From Olsenella sp. An285 (lineage in GTDB: Bacteria > Actinomycetota > Coriobacteriia > Coriobacteriales > Atopobiaceae): 64,000 nt of DNA. Of the stretch, positions 54,286-63,004 are shown piece by piece (positions within the stretch are counted from its first letter, which is position 1; each line of letters begins with the position of its first letter). The translations under genes were made by a program, and so were the position numbers. Under the pieces are notes generated by a model, which was not told the DNA's origin, ran no database searches, and saw only the letters and a program-made list of their open reading frames with translations. Location: positions 1 to 64,000 of the forward strand of contig NZ_NFIZ01000011.1 of the NCBI RefSeq assembly GCF_002159625.1, read 5' to 3'.

Positions 54286-55368
54286 ATGGCCAAGAGCAAG
54301 GGCATCACCAAGGAGATACATCCCCGCACCACGGGCGAGGAGCGAGACAAGGTCCTCAAGTCCACCACGGACGAGATCGAGAAGCGCTTTGGCAAGGGGT
54401 CCATCATGAGGTTCGGGGACGGAGGTCCCAGCCTCGAGGTGGAGGCCATCCCCACCGGCTCCATCGCGCTCGACGCCGCGCTCGGCATCGGCGGCGTGCC
54501 CCGCGGCAGGATCGTGGAGATCTACGGTCCCGAGTCCTCGGGCAAGACCACGCTCTCTCTCGAGATCCTTGCCGAGGCGCAGGCCATGGGCGGCGTCGTC
54601 GCGTTCATCGACGCCGAGCACGCCCTCGACCCCGGCTACGCCGCGCGCATCGGCGTGGACATAGACGAGGTGCTCATCTCCCAGCCGGACTTCGGCGAGC
54701 AGGCGCTCGAGATATGCGACATGCTGGTGAGATCGGGCGCCATCGACGTCGTGGTCGTGGATTCGGTGGCCGCGCTCACCCCGCGCGCAGAGATCGAGGG
54801 CGAGATCGGAGACTCCACCGTCGGCCTGCAGGCGCGCCTCATGAGCCAGGCGCTGCGCAAGCTCGCCGGCTCCCTCGCCAAGTCAAACACCACCTGCATC
54901 TTCATCAACCAGCTTCGCGAGAAGATCGGCGTCATGTTCGGCAACCCCGAGACCACGCCCGGCGGCCGCGCCCTCAAGTTCTTCTCCTCCGTGCGCATGG
55001 ACATCCGCCGCGTGGACTCCATCAAGGTCAACAACGAGGTCGTGGGCAACCGCGTCCGCGTCAAGGTGGTCAAGAACAAGGTGGCGCCGCCCTTCAAGCA
55101 GGCCGAGTTCGACATCATGTACGGCCAGGGCATCTCCAAGGAGGGCTCGATCCTGGACATGGCGGTCGACCACGACATCGTGACCAAGTCGGGTGCCTGG
55201 TTCACGTACGAGACGGAGAGGCTCGGCCAGGGCCGCGAGGCCGCCAAGGAGTTCCTCGCCTCCAACCCCGACCTCATGGACGAGATCGACCACAAGGTTC
55301 GCGTCGCGTGCGGCCTCGAGCTCGGGGACGAGCGCGTGGGCGAGGTCGTCGACCTCGTGGAGGAGTAG
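54286..55368 (+). CDS. recA: Recombinase RecA
   Basis: RecA carries out strand exchange and triggers LexA self-cleavage. The 360-residue product has Walker A GPESSGKT near 81-88, the MAW region, Walker [11 protein letters not shown], and loop L2 with [18 protein letters not shown]. It begins with [10 protein letters not shown], an N-terminus a little longer than E. coli's. The ATG has GAGGGAG upstream. The stop shares a base with the recX start. A LexA-controlled promoter lies directly upstream. Confidence 0.97.
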   Translation: MAKSKGITKEIHPRTTGEERDKVLKSTTDEIEKRFGKGSIMRFGDGGPSLEVEAIPTGSIALDAALGIGGVPRGRIVEIYGPESSGKTTLSLEILAEAQAMGGVVAFIDAEHALDPGYAARIGVDIDEVLISQPDFGEQALEICDMLVRSGAIDVVVVDSVAALTPRAEIEGEIGDSTVGLQARLMSQALRKLAGSLAKSNTTCIFINQLREKIGVMFGNPETTPGGRALKFFSSVRMDIRRVDSIKVNNEVVGNRVRVKVVKNKVAPPFKQAEFDIMYGQGISKEGSILDMAVDHDIVTKSGAWFTYETERLGQGREAAKEFLASNPDLMDEIDHKVRVACGLELGDERVGEVVDLVEE

Positions 55369-56024
55369 TGGGCACCCTCGCGCTCCCTCGCGTTGAGGTG
55401 TCCCTCCCGGAGCGCGGGCGCGCGGGGTCGCGGCGCCCTGCCGAGGTGCGCTCCCTCACCGAGGGGGGCGGCGAGGAGCGGGTCGAGGTGCCCGTCGAGG
55501 TGGGTCGCAGGCTCGTCTCTTCGCTCGGCGGAGACTCCGTCCCGTGCTCTCCCGAGCGCCTGCGCCAGCTTCTGGACGACGCCCTGGAGACCTGCGCCCG
55601 CGGTAGGGTTGAGACCCTCGTGGGCAGGAGGGACTACTGCGCGCGCGAGCTCTCAGAGAGGCTCCTCTCCCTCGGCTATCCCGCCCGCGTCGTGGACGAG
55701 CGGGTCGAGCGGGCCGTGGGCGCCGGAGTCGTCGATGATGCCCGCTATGCGCGCTCCTTCGTCCGCTCCAAGGTCGCGGCCGGGTGGGGGCGCGCCCGCA
55801 TCGAGCGCGAGCTCGAGCGCAGGGGCGTCTCGCGCGAGGTCGCCTCGCTTGCCGCGGACGAGGAGATGGCAGAGACGGACGAGTGCGAGCGCGCCCTCTC
55901 GCTCGCCTCCCGCAGGCCCCTCACGGGGAGGAACGACGTCCAGAGGATCGCTCGCTTCCTCTGCGGGCGCGGGTTCCCCCCGGCCGTCGCCTTTGACGCC
56001 GCGCGGGAGGTCGTCGGGTCGTGA
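55368..56024 (+). CDS. recX: RecX regulatory protein
   Basis: RecX binds RecA filaments and limits their activity. The 218-residue product has the RecX three-helix repeats: RDYCARELSERLLSLGY then VVDERVERAVGAGVVDDARYARSFVRSKV, and RARIERELERRGVSREVAS. An N-terminal extension (about 1-70) with no clear repeat precedes them. The GTG start overlaps the recA stop by one base, with GGAGGAG just upstream. Assignment rests on the repeats and the recA-recX order. Confidence 0.9.
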   Translation: MGTLALPRVEVSLPERGRAGSRRPAEVRSLTEGGGEERVEVPVEVGRRLVSSLGGDSVPCSPERLRQLLDDALETCARGRVETLVGRRDYCARELSERLLSLGYPARVVDERVERAVGAGVVDDARYARSFVRSKVAAGWGRARIERELERRGVSREVASLAADEEMAETDECERALSLASRRPLTGRNDVQRIARFLCGRGFPPAVAFDAAREVVGS

Positions 56025-56048
56025 CCCCGTGGATACGCCCGGGCGCAT

Positions 56049-56077
56049 TTGACATAACCTAACACCCAACTTACGAT
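56049..56077 (+). promoter_or_regulatory. Strong promoter of the rny cluster
   Basis: A perfect -35 TTGACA (56049-56054) and TACGAT -10 (56072-56077) are 17 bases apart. The 5' leader is then about 180 bases and contains stems, for example GGCACGTT/AACGTGTGCC near 56158-56178 and CCGCGGC/GCCGCGG near 56207-56222. A leader of this kind may allow regulation of rny, perhaps by RNase Y itself; that is inference. Confidence 0.8.
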
Positions 56078-56266
56078 TGAATGGCTATTGGAGCGCGCTC
56101 TCTCGCTGGACTGCCAGCTGCTTTGATATCTTGCACGTCACAAGCTAGCCTCCGCTCAGGCACGTTCTCAACGTGTGCCGGGACCGCACCTCCGATGGCG
56201 GGTTCCGCGGCCGAGCCGCGGTCTCCAGAACCACTACGAAGAAATCGCGTCATCTGAGGAGCACAC

Positions 56267-57817
56267 ATGGAAATCGTATTCGCGCTGATAGGGCTCGTGG
56301 TCGGGGCGGGCGTCGCCTACTTCCTGCTCTCCGGCCAGAGCAACTCCAAGGTCAAGGCGGCTGAGGCCCAGCTCGACTCCGCCCGTACCGAGTCCGAGCG
56401 CATCCGCTCTGAGGCCGCGCGCCAGGCGGAGAACGCAAAGAAGGAGGCCGTCCTCGAGGCCAAGGAGGAGATCCTCGCGCTCAAGCAGACCTCCGAGGCA
56501 GAGGAGAAGAAGCGCAAGCAGGACCTCCAGAACCTCGAGAACCGCATCATGCAGCGCGAGGAGTCCCTCGATCACAGGAACGACGCCCTCGACCGCCGCG
56601 AGCACCAGCTCTCCAGCCTCCAGGGTCAGCTCGACCGCAGGAAGAACGACCTCGACGAGATGGAGGCCAAGAAGACCGCCGAGCTTGAGCGCATCGCCGG
56701 GCTCTCCTCGGACGAGGCTCACGACGAGCTCATCGCACGCGTTCGCGCCGAGTCCGTGCGCGACGAGGCGCAGATCCTGCGCGAGTCCGAGCAGCGCGTC
56801 CGTGCCCAGGCGGACAAGACCGCCCGCGAGATCGTCTCCACGGCCATCCAGCGCTGCGCCGCGGACCAGGCGGGCGAGATCACGGTCACCTCGGTCCACA
56901 TTCCCTCCGACGACCTCAAGGGCCGCATCATCGGTCGCGAGGGCCGCAACATCCGCACCTTCGAGCAGGTCTCCGGCGTCTCCCTGGTCATCGACGACAC
57001 GCCCGAGACCGTCGTCCTCTCGAGCTTCGACCCCGTCCGCCGCGAGACCGCCCGCGTCGCGCTCGAGAACCTCATCGCGGACGGCCGCATCCACCCGGCC
57101 CGCATCGAGGAGCTCTACAAGAAGGCCGAGACCCTCGTTGCCGAGCGCGTGCGCGAGGCCGGCGAGCAGGCCGCCTTCGACGCCGGCATCCACGACCTGC
57201 ACCCCGAGCTCGTGAAGACGCTCGGCGCGCTGCGCTACCGCACCTCCTTCGGACAGAACGTCCTCTCGCACTCCGTCCAGGTCTCCGCGCTCTGCGGCAT
57301 CATGGCCTCCGAGCTCGGCCTCGACGAGGCGCCCGCCAAGCGCGCAGGCCTGCTCCACGACCTCGGCAAGGCCATCGACCACGAGGTCGAGGGCCCGCAC
57401 GCCGTCATCGGCGCCGACCTCGCGCGTCGCTACGGGGAGCGCCCCGAGATCGTTCACGCCATCGAGGCGCACCACGCCGACGTCGACCCCGACACCGTCC
57501 TCGACGTTCTCGTGCAGGCCGCCGACGCCATCTCCGCCGCCCGTCCCGGCGCCCGCAGGGAGTCCGCGGAAAGCTACATCAAGAGGCTCGAGAAGCTCGA
57601 GGAGATCTCCAACGCCCACGACGGCGTCGAGCGCACCTATGCCATGCAGGCGGGCCGCGAGCTCCACGTCATGGTCGAGCCCGAGAAGATCTCTGACGCC
57701 CAGGCGACCGTCCTCGCCCACGACATCGCCAAGCAGATCGAGGACGAGATGGAGTATCCCGGCCAGGTCCGCGTGGTTGTCATCCGCGAGTCCCGCGCCG
57801 TGGACGTGGCCAAGTAA
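56267..57817 (+). CDS. rny: Ribonuclease Y
   Basis: RNase Y is a membrane-bound endoribonuclease that starts decay of many mRNAs. The 516-residue product has an N-terminal membrane helix (VFALIGLVVGAGVAYFLL), a long coiled coil (about 28-145), a KH domain with IIGREGRNIR near 222, and an HD domain with His364-Asp365 in LLHDLGKAID. The ATG follows TGAGGAG. All features of the family are complete. It heads the rny-GHKL-spoVS-miaB-miaA-hflX cluster and coexists with RNase J. Confidence 0.96.
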   Translation: MEIVFALIGLVVGAGVAYFLLSGQSNSKVKAAEAQLDSARTESERIRSEAARQAENAKKEAVLEAKEEILALKQTSEAEEKKRKQDLQNLENRIMQREESLDHRNDALDRREHQLSSLQGQLDRRKNDLDEMEAKKTAELERIAGLSSDEAHDELIARVRAESVRDEAQILRESEQRVRAQADKTAREIVSTAIQRCAADQAGEITVTSVHIPSDDLKGRIIGREGRNIRTFEQVSGVSLVIDDTPETVVLSSFDPVRRETARVALENLIADGRIHPARIEELYKKAETLVAERVREAGEQAAFDAGIHDLHPELVKTLGALRYRTSFGQNVLSHSVQVSALCGIMASELGLDEAPAKRAGLLHDLGKAIDHEVEGPHAVIGADLARRYGERPEIVHAIEAHHADVDPDTVLDVLVQAADAISAARPGARRESAESYIKRLEKLEEISNAHDGVERTYAMQAGRELHVMVEPEKISDAQATVLAHDIAKQIEDEMEYPGQVRVVVIRESRAVDVAK

Positions 57818-57826
57818 GCGGGGCAG

Positions 57827-58912
57827 ATGGGCTCCGACGGCGCACAGGGGCTTGCCGGCTTCGTCTCGCTCATGGGAGGCGACCGGTCCCTCAGGGTTGA
57901 GGAGAGCCTCGGCGAGGGCTTCGTTCGCCTCAGGGTGGCCGAGGCCGAGCGCCGTCAGGCGAAGCATGACGTCCGCTGCGTCGAGGACGCCGTGATCGAG
58001 ATGCTCCGCAACTCGCGCGACGCCGGGGCCACCCACGTCTACGTCGCCACCTCCCGCGAGGGGGACCTGCGCACCACCGTCGTTCTCGACGATGGCTCGG
58101 GCGTTCCGGATGATATGCGCGAGCGCGTCTTCGAGGCGCGCGTGACCTCCAAGCTCGAGAGCTTCCACATGGACCGCTGGGGCGTTCACGGGCGCGGCAT
58201 GGCGCTCTACTCCATCAGGGAGAACGCCGTATCCGCCGAGGTCGTCTCCTCCGGGAGGGGCCTCGGCGCCTCCATACGGGTGGTGACGGACGCGAGGAGC
58301 CTCCCCGAGCGGGCCGACCAGTCGAGCTGGCCCGTCCTGGGGCGCGATGACGACGGCTCCCAGGCGTGCGTACGGGGTCCGCACAACATCGTCAGGACCT
58401 GCTGCGAGTTCGCGCTCGAGGAGCGCGGTCGCTGCGAGGTCTACCTTGGGTCCCCGGCTGAGATCGCCGCCACCGCGCGTGCTCGCGTCGCTCCCTCCGT
58501 GGGCCCCGCCGAGCTCGTCTTCATGGACGGCCTCTCGGGCCTTCCCGTCCTCGAGCGGCTCTCCGCTGCCGCGGACGCCGCCGAGCTCTGTGTGGTCGCC
58601 GCCTCCCTCGGGCTCGACATGTCCGAGCGGACGGCGCACCGCATCGTCTCGGGTCAGGTCCGTCCCGTGCCGAGCGTCCTCTCGCGTCTCACGAGCGCTG
58701 GTGACGCGCCCGGTCGCCGCGAGGTCGACCTCATGAGGGACAGGCGCAGCCTCAGGGTCTCCCGGGAGGACGTCGAGGAGTTCTCGCGCGTCATGGAGCG
58801 CGACTTCGCCCTTCTCGGCGAGAGGTACTACCTCGACCTTGCCTCCGAGCCCCGCGTGAGCGTGGGGAGAGGGAGGATCACCGTCACCTTCGACCTCTTG
58901 GACGGCGACTAG
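57827..58912 (+). CDS. GHKL-type ATPase of unknown function
   Basis: The 361-residue product has the Bergerat ATP-binding fold of the Hsp90/MutL/histidine-kinase group: N box EDAVIEMLRNSRDAGATHVYV (about 53-73), G1 box DDGSGVPDDM (about 90-99), and G2 lid GVHGRGMALYSI. ENSLDAGA-like spacing resembles MutL and Hsp90 more than sensor kinases. There is no His-kinase dimerisation domain and no MutL endonuclease signature in the C-terminal half (about 190-361), which contains a Ser/Arg/Leu-rich helical segment I do not recognise. It follows rny by 9 bases and is followed by spoVS. Function unknown; involvement in RNA or envelope control is inference. Confidence 0.8.
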   Translation: MGSDGAQGLAGFVSLMGGDRSLRVEESLGEGFVRLRVAEAERRQAKHDVRCVEDAVIEMLRNSRDAGATHVYVATSREGDLRTTVVLDDGSGVPDDMRERVFEARVTSKLESFHMDRWGVHGRGMALYSIRENAVSAEVVSSGRGLGASIRVVTDARSLPERADQSSWPVLGRDDDGSQACVRGPHNIVRTCCEFALEERGRCEVYLGSPAEIAATARARVAPSVGPAELVFMDGLSGLPVLERLSAAADAAELCVVAASLGLDMSERTAHRIVSGQVRPVPSVLSRLTSAGDAPGRREVDLMRDRRSLRVSREDVEEFSRVMERDFALLGERYYLDLASEPRVSVGRGRITVTFDLLDGD

Positions 58913-58928
58913 GCCCGCCGGTAAGAGC

Positions 58929-58957
58929 TTCACTATCTGACCCGTTACCAGTAGAAT
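58929..58957 (+). promoter_or_regulatory. Promoter of spoVS
   Basis: TTCACT (58929-58934) and TAGAAT (58952-58957) are 17 bases apart. The 112-base gap after the ATPase gene then has a leader of about 60 bases and the ribosome site GGCAGGAG. spoVS-miaB may thus be expressed separately from rny. Confidence 0.6.
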
Positions 58958-59024
58958 CTTCGAGCAGACGAACGTATCAGAGTCGCAGCAGACCGTAACA
59001 GCACCACGGCAGGAGTCACGCAAC

Positions 59025-59336
59025 ATGGAATACCTAAAGGTCTCGAGCAAGTCTTCGCCCGCGTCCGTCGCGGGGGCCATCGCCGGCCTCGTGAAGGACG
59101 GCGTGCCGGTGAACATGCAGTGCGTGGGCGCTGGCGCCGTGAACCAGGCCATCAAGGCCATCGCCATCGCTCGCGGCTTTCTCATCCCCACGGGCGTGGA
59201 CATCTCCTGCGCCCCCACGTTCTCCGACATCGAGATCTCCGGCGAGAGCCGAACCGCCATCAGGATCGCCGTCTACGTCCACAGGATCTCCGGGCCCTCG
59301 GCTGCCTCGACCGACTCTCCGGAGGTGGTCGCGTGA
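59025..59336 (+). CDS. spoVS: SpoVS family protein (Alba-like fold)
   Basis: SpoVS was named for a sporulation role in Bacillus but occurs widely in non-sporulating bacteria; its fold resembles the nucleic-acid-binding Alba proteins. The 103-residue product has the conserved core KVSSKSSPASVAGAIAGLV, MQCVGAGAVNQAIKAIAIARGF, and a short variable tail (SGPSAASTDSPEVVA). The ATG follows GGCAGGAG. The stop overlaps miaB by four bases (GTGA). rny-spoVS-miaB is a known arrangement in several phyla. Confidence 0.92.
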   Translation: MEYLKVSSKSSPASVAGAIAGLVKDGVPVNMQCVGAGAVNQAIKAIAIARGFLIPTGVDISCAPTFSDIEISGESRTAIRIAVYVHRISGPSAASTDSPEVVA

Positions 59337-60703
59337 CCACGGGCGGAGCCTCCCTCGCCGGCAGGACCTACTGGGTCAAGACCTTCGGCTGCCAGATGAA
59401 CCTCCATGATGCCGAGCGCGTGGCGGGCCTCCTCGAGTCCTGCGGCTGCATCTGCGTCCCCACCGCCGAGGAGGCGGACATCGTCGTCTTCATGACGTGC
59501 TGCGTCCGCGACAACGCCGACCAGCGCCTCTACGGACAGGCCTCCGCCATGGTGAGCGCCCCGACGCCCCCCTCGGGCCGTCGCGTGGTCTGCATCGGCG
59601 GCTGCATCGCGCAGCGCGACGGGGAGCGCGTCCGCGGGAACATCCCCTGCGCCGACGTCGTCTTTGGAACGAGCGCCCTCGCGAGCCTGCCCGGCCTCAT
59701 CGAGGAGGCGCTCGCCTCCGACGGACGGCCCGTGGAGGTGGACACCGTCGAGGAGGGGAGGCCCTTCTCCACCGACCTCCCGAGCCACCGCGCCCAGCCC
59801 TTCCACGCCTGGGTGCCCATCATGACCGGGTGCGACAACTTCTGCACCTACTGCATCGTCCCGCACGTGCGCGGCCGCGAGCGCAGCCGCACCATGGAGA
59901 GCATCGTCTCCGAGGTCGAGGCGCTCGTCGCAGACGGCGTGCGCGAGGTCACGCTGCTCGGCCAGAACGTCAACTCCTACGGGCGCAACATCTACGGCTC
60001 GCCCCGCTTCGCCGAGCTCCTCCGAAGGGTGGGGGAGACCGGGGTCGAGCGCATCCGCTTCACCTCCTCCAACCCCAAGGACCTCTCCGACGAGGTCATC
60101 TCGGCCATGGCGGAGGTCCCGGCCGTCATGCCGCACCTCCACCTCGCCGTCCAGAGCGGCTCCACGCGCGTTCTGCGGGCGATGAACAGGCGCTACACGC
60201 GCGAGCAGTACCTCGACCTCGTGGGGCGCCTGCGCGCGGCCATCCCCGGCCTCGCCCTCTCCACGGACATCATCGTCGGCTTCCCGGGGGAGACCGAGGA
60301 GGACTTCGAGGAGACGCGCTCCCTCGTCCGCGAGGCCGCCTTCTCGTCCGCCTTCACCTTCATCTACTCCCCGCGCCCCGGGACGCCGGCGGCGGAGATG
60401 CCCGACGACACCCCCCATGAGGTCATCCAGGGGCGCTTCGACCGGCTCGCCGAGCTCGTGGCACAGCAGGCGCACGACGCCAACCAGGCGGACCTCGGAA
60501 CCGTCTCCCGCGTGCTCGTCGAGGGCGCCTCAAAGCGGGACGACTCGGTCCTCGTTGGCCACAGCGAGAAGAACCAGACGGTCCACTTCGCCCTTCCCGA
60601 GGGGCGCTCGCCCGAGGAGTACGTCGGGAAGGTCGTCGACGTGCTCGTGGACGAGGCGCGCACGTGGTACCTGCGCGGGGCCGTGACGGGCGAGCCCAGA
60701 TGA
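59333..60703 (+). CDS. miaB: tRNA-2-methylthio-N6-dimethylallyladenosine synthase MiaB
   Basis: MiaB methylthiolates i6A37 in tRNAs reading UNN codons. The 456-residue product has UPF0004 (KTFGCQMNLHDAERVAG; CCVRDNADQRLYG; GGCIAQRDG) with its three cluster cysteines, radical-SAM CDNFCTYCIVPHVRGRERSR, and a C-terminal TRAM domain. The GTG start overlaps spoVS, with GGAGGTGG upstream. The stop overlaps the miaA start (ATGA), so the two enzymes acting on the same base are made together. Confidence 0.95.
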   Translation: MTTGGASLAGRTYWVKTFGCQMNLHDAERVAGLLESCGCICVPTAEEADIVVFMTCCVRDNADQRLYGQASAMVSAPTPPSGRRVVCIGGCIAQRDGERVRGNIPCADVVFGTSALASLPGLIEEALASDGRPVEVDTVEEGRPFSTDLPSHRAQPFHAWVPIMTGCDNFCTYCIVPHVRGRERSRTMESIVSEVEALVADGVREVTLLGQNVNSYGRNIYGSPRFAELLRRVGETGVERIRFTSSNPKDLSDEVISAMAEVPAVMPHLHLAVQSGSTRVLRAMNRRYTREQYLDLVGRLRAAIPGLALSTDIIVGFPGETEEDFEETRSLVREAAFSSAFTFIYSPRPGTPAAEMPDDTPHEVIQGRFDRLAELVAQQAHDANQADLGTVSRVLVEGASKRDDSVLVGHSEKNQTVHFALPEGRSPEEYVGKVVDVLVDEARTWYLRGAVTGEPR

Positions 60704-61638
60704 GCCTCGGTCGCGTCGTCTGCGTCGTAGGGCCAACGGCCTCCGGCAAGAGCGCCGTGGCCGACCTCCTTGCGCGTGCCCTGGGGACCTCCGTCGTCTC
60801 CGTCGACGCGATGCAGGTCTATCGCGGCATGGACATCGGCACCGCCAAGACCCCGCCCGCCGAGCGCCTCGCCCCGCTCCTCATGGTGGACGTGGCGGAC
60901 CCGCTCGAGGACTACTCCGTCAGGCTCTTCCAGAGAGACGCCCGCGCCTGCGTCGACGCCCTTCTCGCCGAGGACCGCGTCCCCATCCTCTGCGGGGGAA
61001 CGGGGCTCTACCTCGACGCCGTCATCGACGAGATGAGCTTTCCCGCCGGCGAGAAGGGCGGCGCGTCCAGGCGCGCCTACGAGGCGCTCCTGGGCGAGCG
61101 CGGCCCCGCGGCGCTCCACGCGCTCCTTTCCGAGCGAGACCCCGAGAGCGCGGCGATCATTCACCCCAACAACTCCCGCCGGGTGGTGAGGGCGCTCGAG
61201 ATGCTCGACGAGGGGGAGTCCTACGCCCGGAAGCACCGCGGCCTCAGGGCCCACGTCCCCCACTATGACGCCGTCATCTGGGGGCTCACCATGGATAGGG
61301 GGCGCCTCTATGAGAGGATTGACGCCCGCGTGGACGCCATGGTCGCCTCAGGGCTCGTGGACGAGGTGCGGCAGCTTGCTGAGCGGGGCCTCACGACGGA
61401 GCTCACCGCCGGGCAGGCTATTGGCTACAAGGAGGTCCTGCAGGCGCTCGCCGGCGAGTGCACCCTCGAGGAGGCCATCGAGACCATCAAGCTCCGCTCG
61501 AGGCGCTACGCCAAGCGTCAGCTCTCCTGGCTCAGGCGCGACGGCAGGGTCCGCTGGCTCGACCTCGACGAGCTCGGTGTGGAGGGCGCCGTCGACACCG
61601 TTCTCGAGGGGCTGGGGGTTCGCCGTGGGTCGCTTTAA
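60700..61638 (+). CDS. miaA: tRNA dimethylallyltransferase MiaA
   Basis: MiaA adds a dimethylallyl group to N6 of A37, the step before MiaB. The 312-residue product has the P-loop GPTASGKSAVADLLA near 10-24, SVDAMQVYRGMDIGTAK, and AIGYKEV near 252. The ATG overlaps the miaB stop by four bases. The last 14 bases overlap hflX. Confidence 0.95.
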   Translation: MSLGRVVCVVGPTASGKSAVADLLARALGTSVVSVDAMQVYRGMDIGTAKTPPAERLAPLLMVDVADPLEDYSVRLFQRDARACVDALLAEDRVPILCGGTGLYLDAVIDEMSFPAGEKGGASRRAYEALLGERGPAALHALLSERDPESAAIIHPNNSRRVVRALEMLDEGESYARKHRGLRAHVPHYDAVIWGLTMDRGRLYERIDARVDAMVASGLVDEVRQLAERGLTTELTAGQAIGYKEVLQALAGECTLEEAIETIKLRSRRYAKRQLSWLRRDGRVRWLDLDELGVEGAVDTVLEGLGVRRGSL

Positions 61639-63004
61639 GCCGCACTCCACCGCGCCCGTGCCCGAGCGCGCCATCCTCGTGGGCGTGGACCTCGGGAACT
61701 CCGAGTGGTCCTGCGAGGAGTCCCTCGCCGAGCTCGCGCGCCTCGCCGAGACCGACGGCGCCGAGGTGGTCCTCACCATGACGCAGAGGCTCGACGCCCC
61801 CGTGCCCAAGACCTTCATCGGCAAGGGCAAGGTGGAGGAGCTCTGCTCCTATGTCCGCAGCCTCAACGCCGACGTCGTCATCTTTGACGACGAGCTCAGT
61901 CCCTCCCAGCAGGCGAACCTCGAGAGGATCGTTGGCGAGCCGGTGAAGATCATCGACCGCACGGCGCTCATCCTCGACATCTTTGGCGTGCACGCCAAGA
62001 CCCACGAGGGTCGTCTTCAGGTCCAGCTCGCGCAGCTCCAGTACGTCCTCCCGCGCCTGCGCGGCATGTGGAGCCACCTCGTTGGCGAGCAGACCAGGGG
62101 TGGCATCGGCAGCCGCTTCGGCCAGGGCGAGAGCCAGCTCGAGGTGGACCGTCGCCTCATCCGCTCGCGCATCTCCACGCTGAGAAGGGAGCTCGAGCGG
62201 CTGGAGAGGCGACGCGGGGTGCAGAGCAAGGCGCGCTGGGACTCCGGGGTGTACCGCGTTGCCCTCGTGGGCTACACCAACGCCGGCAAGTCGACGCTGC
62301 TCAACCGCCTCACCGGCTCTGACGTCTACGTGCGAGACGAGCTGTTCGCCACGCTCGACCCCACCACGCGCGCGCTCGACCTCGACGAGGGAAGGAAGAT
62401 CACCGTCACCGACACGGTGGGCTTCATCCAGAAGCTCCCCACCATGCTCGTGGAGTCGTTCAAGTCCACGCTCGCGGAGGTGCGCGCCGCCGACCTCGTC
62501 CTTCTGGTGGTGGACGCCTCGGACCCGCATCGCGAGCTTCAGATCGACGCCGTTCGATCCGTCCTGGCAGAGATCGGGGCGGACTCCATCCGCAGCGTGA
62601 CCGTCCTCAACAAGTGTGACGCTCTGAGCCCGGAGGAGCTCCGCCAGTCGCTCGTCGCGCACCCGGACGCCCAGGCGGTCTCCGCCCTTGAGGGTACGGG
62701 CATGAGGGGGCTCCTCTACCGCATAGCCCAGGAGGCAGCGGCGGGAAGCGTCACCATGACCGTGCTCGTGCCCTACGAGAAGGGCCTCCTCATGAAGATG
62801 GTTCACGAGCGCTGTCAGGTCATTCGCGAGAGCTACGTGCAGGGCGGCCTCCTCGCCACCGTGAAGGCGGACGAGCGCATGGCGCGCACCCTGGCACCCT
62901 ATGCGGCCTCAGAGGACGACGCCGGCGACGAGGGCGCTCACGGCCAGGAGGGCCGGCTGGTGGAGGACGTAGACCGCGAGGGCGTGGCGCCCGACGAGGG
63001 CTAG
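61625..63004 (+). CDS. hflX: Ribosome-associated GTPase HflX
   Basis: HflX splits stalled or stress-inactivated ribosomes. The 459-residue product has the N-terminal HflX domain (FIGKGKVEELCSYV; LSPSQQANLERIVG), a helical linker with RRRGVQSKARW, and the G domain with GYTNAGKSTLLNRLTG near 212-227, DTVGFIQKLP and LNKCD. The C-terminus is about 30 residues longer than usual and acidic (DDAGDEGAHGQEGRLVEDVD); those bases also encode the end of the convergent gene on the other strand, which may explain the tail. The GTG start overlaps miaA. miaA-hflX is a classic pair. Confidence 0.93.
   Translation: MGRFKPHSTAPVPERAILVGVDLGNSEWSCEESLAELARLAETDGAEVVLTMTQRLDAPVPKTFIGKGKVEELCSYVRSLNADVVIFDDELSPSQQANLERIVGEPVKIIDRTALILDIFGVHAKTHEGRLQVQLAQLQYVLPRLRGMWSHLVGEQTRGGIGSRFGQGESQLEVDRRLIRSRISTLRRELERLERRRGVQSKARWDSGVYRVALVGYTNAGKSTLLNRLTGSDVYVRDELFATLDPTTRALDLDEGRKITVTDTVGFIQKLPTMLVESFKSTLAEVRAADLVLLVVDASDPHRELQIDAVRSVLAEIGADSIRSVTVLNKCDALSPEELRQSLVAHPDAQAVSALEGTGMRGLLYRIAQEAAAGSVTMTVLVPYEKGLLMKMVHERCQVIRESYVQGGLLATVKADERMARTLAPYAASEDDAGDEGAHGQEGRLVEDVDREGVAPDEG

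Noticed and set aside
58960-58985. LexA box near spoVS (GAACGTAT)
   Set aside because: Only one half-site; the second GTTC half is missing.
56234-59260. Very long open frame on the minus strand opposite rny, the GHKL ATPase and spoVS
   Set aside because: High GC makes long antisense frames common; it has no recognisable domain, and the + strand genes have clear family motifs.
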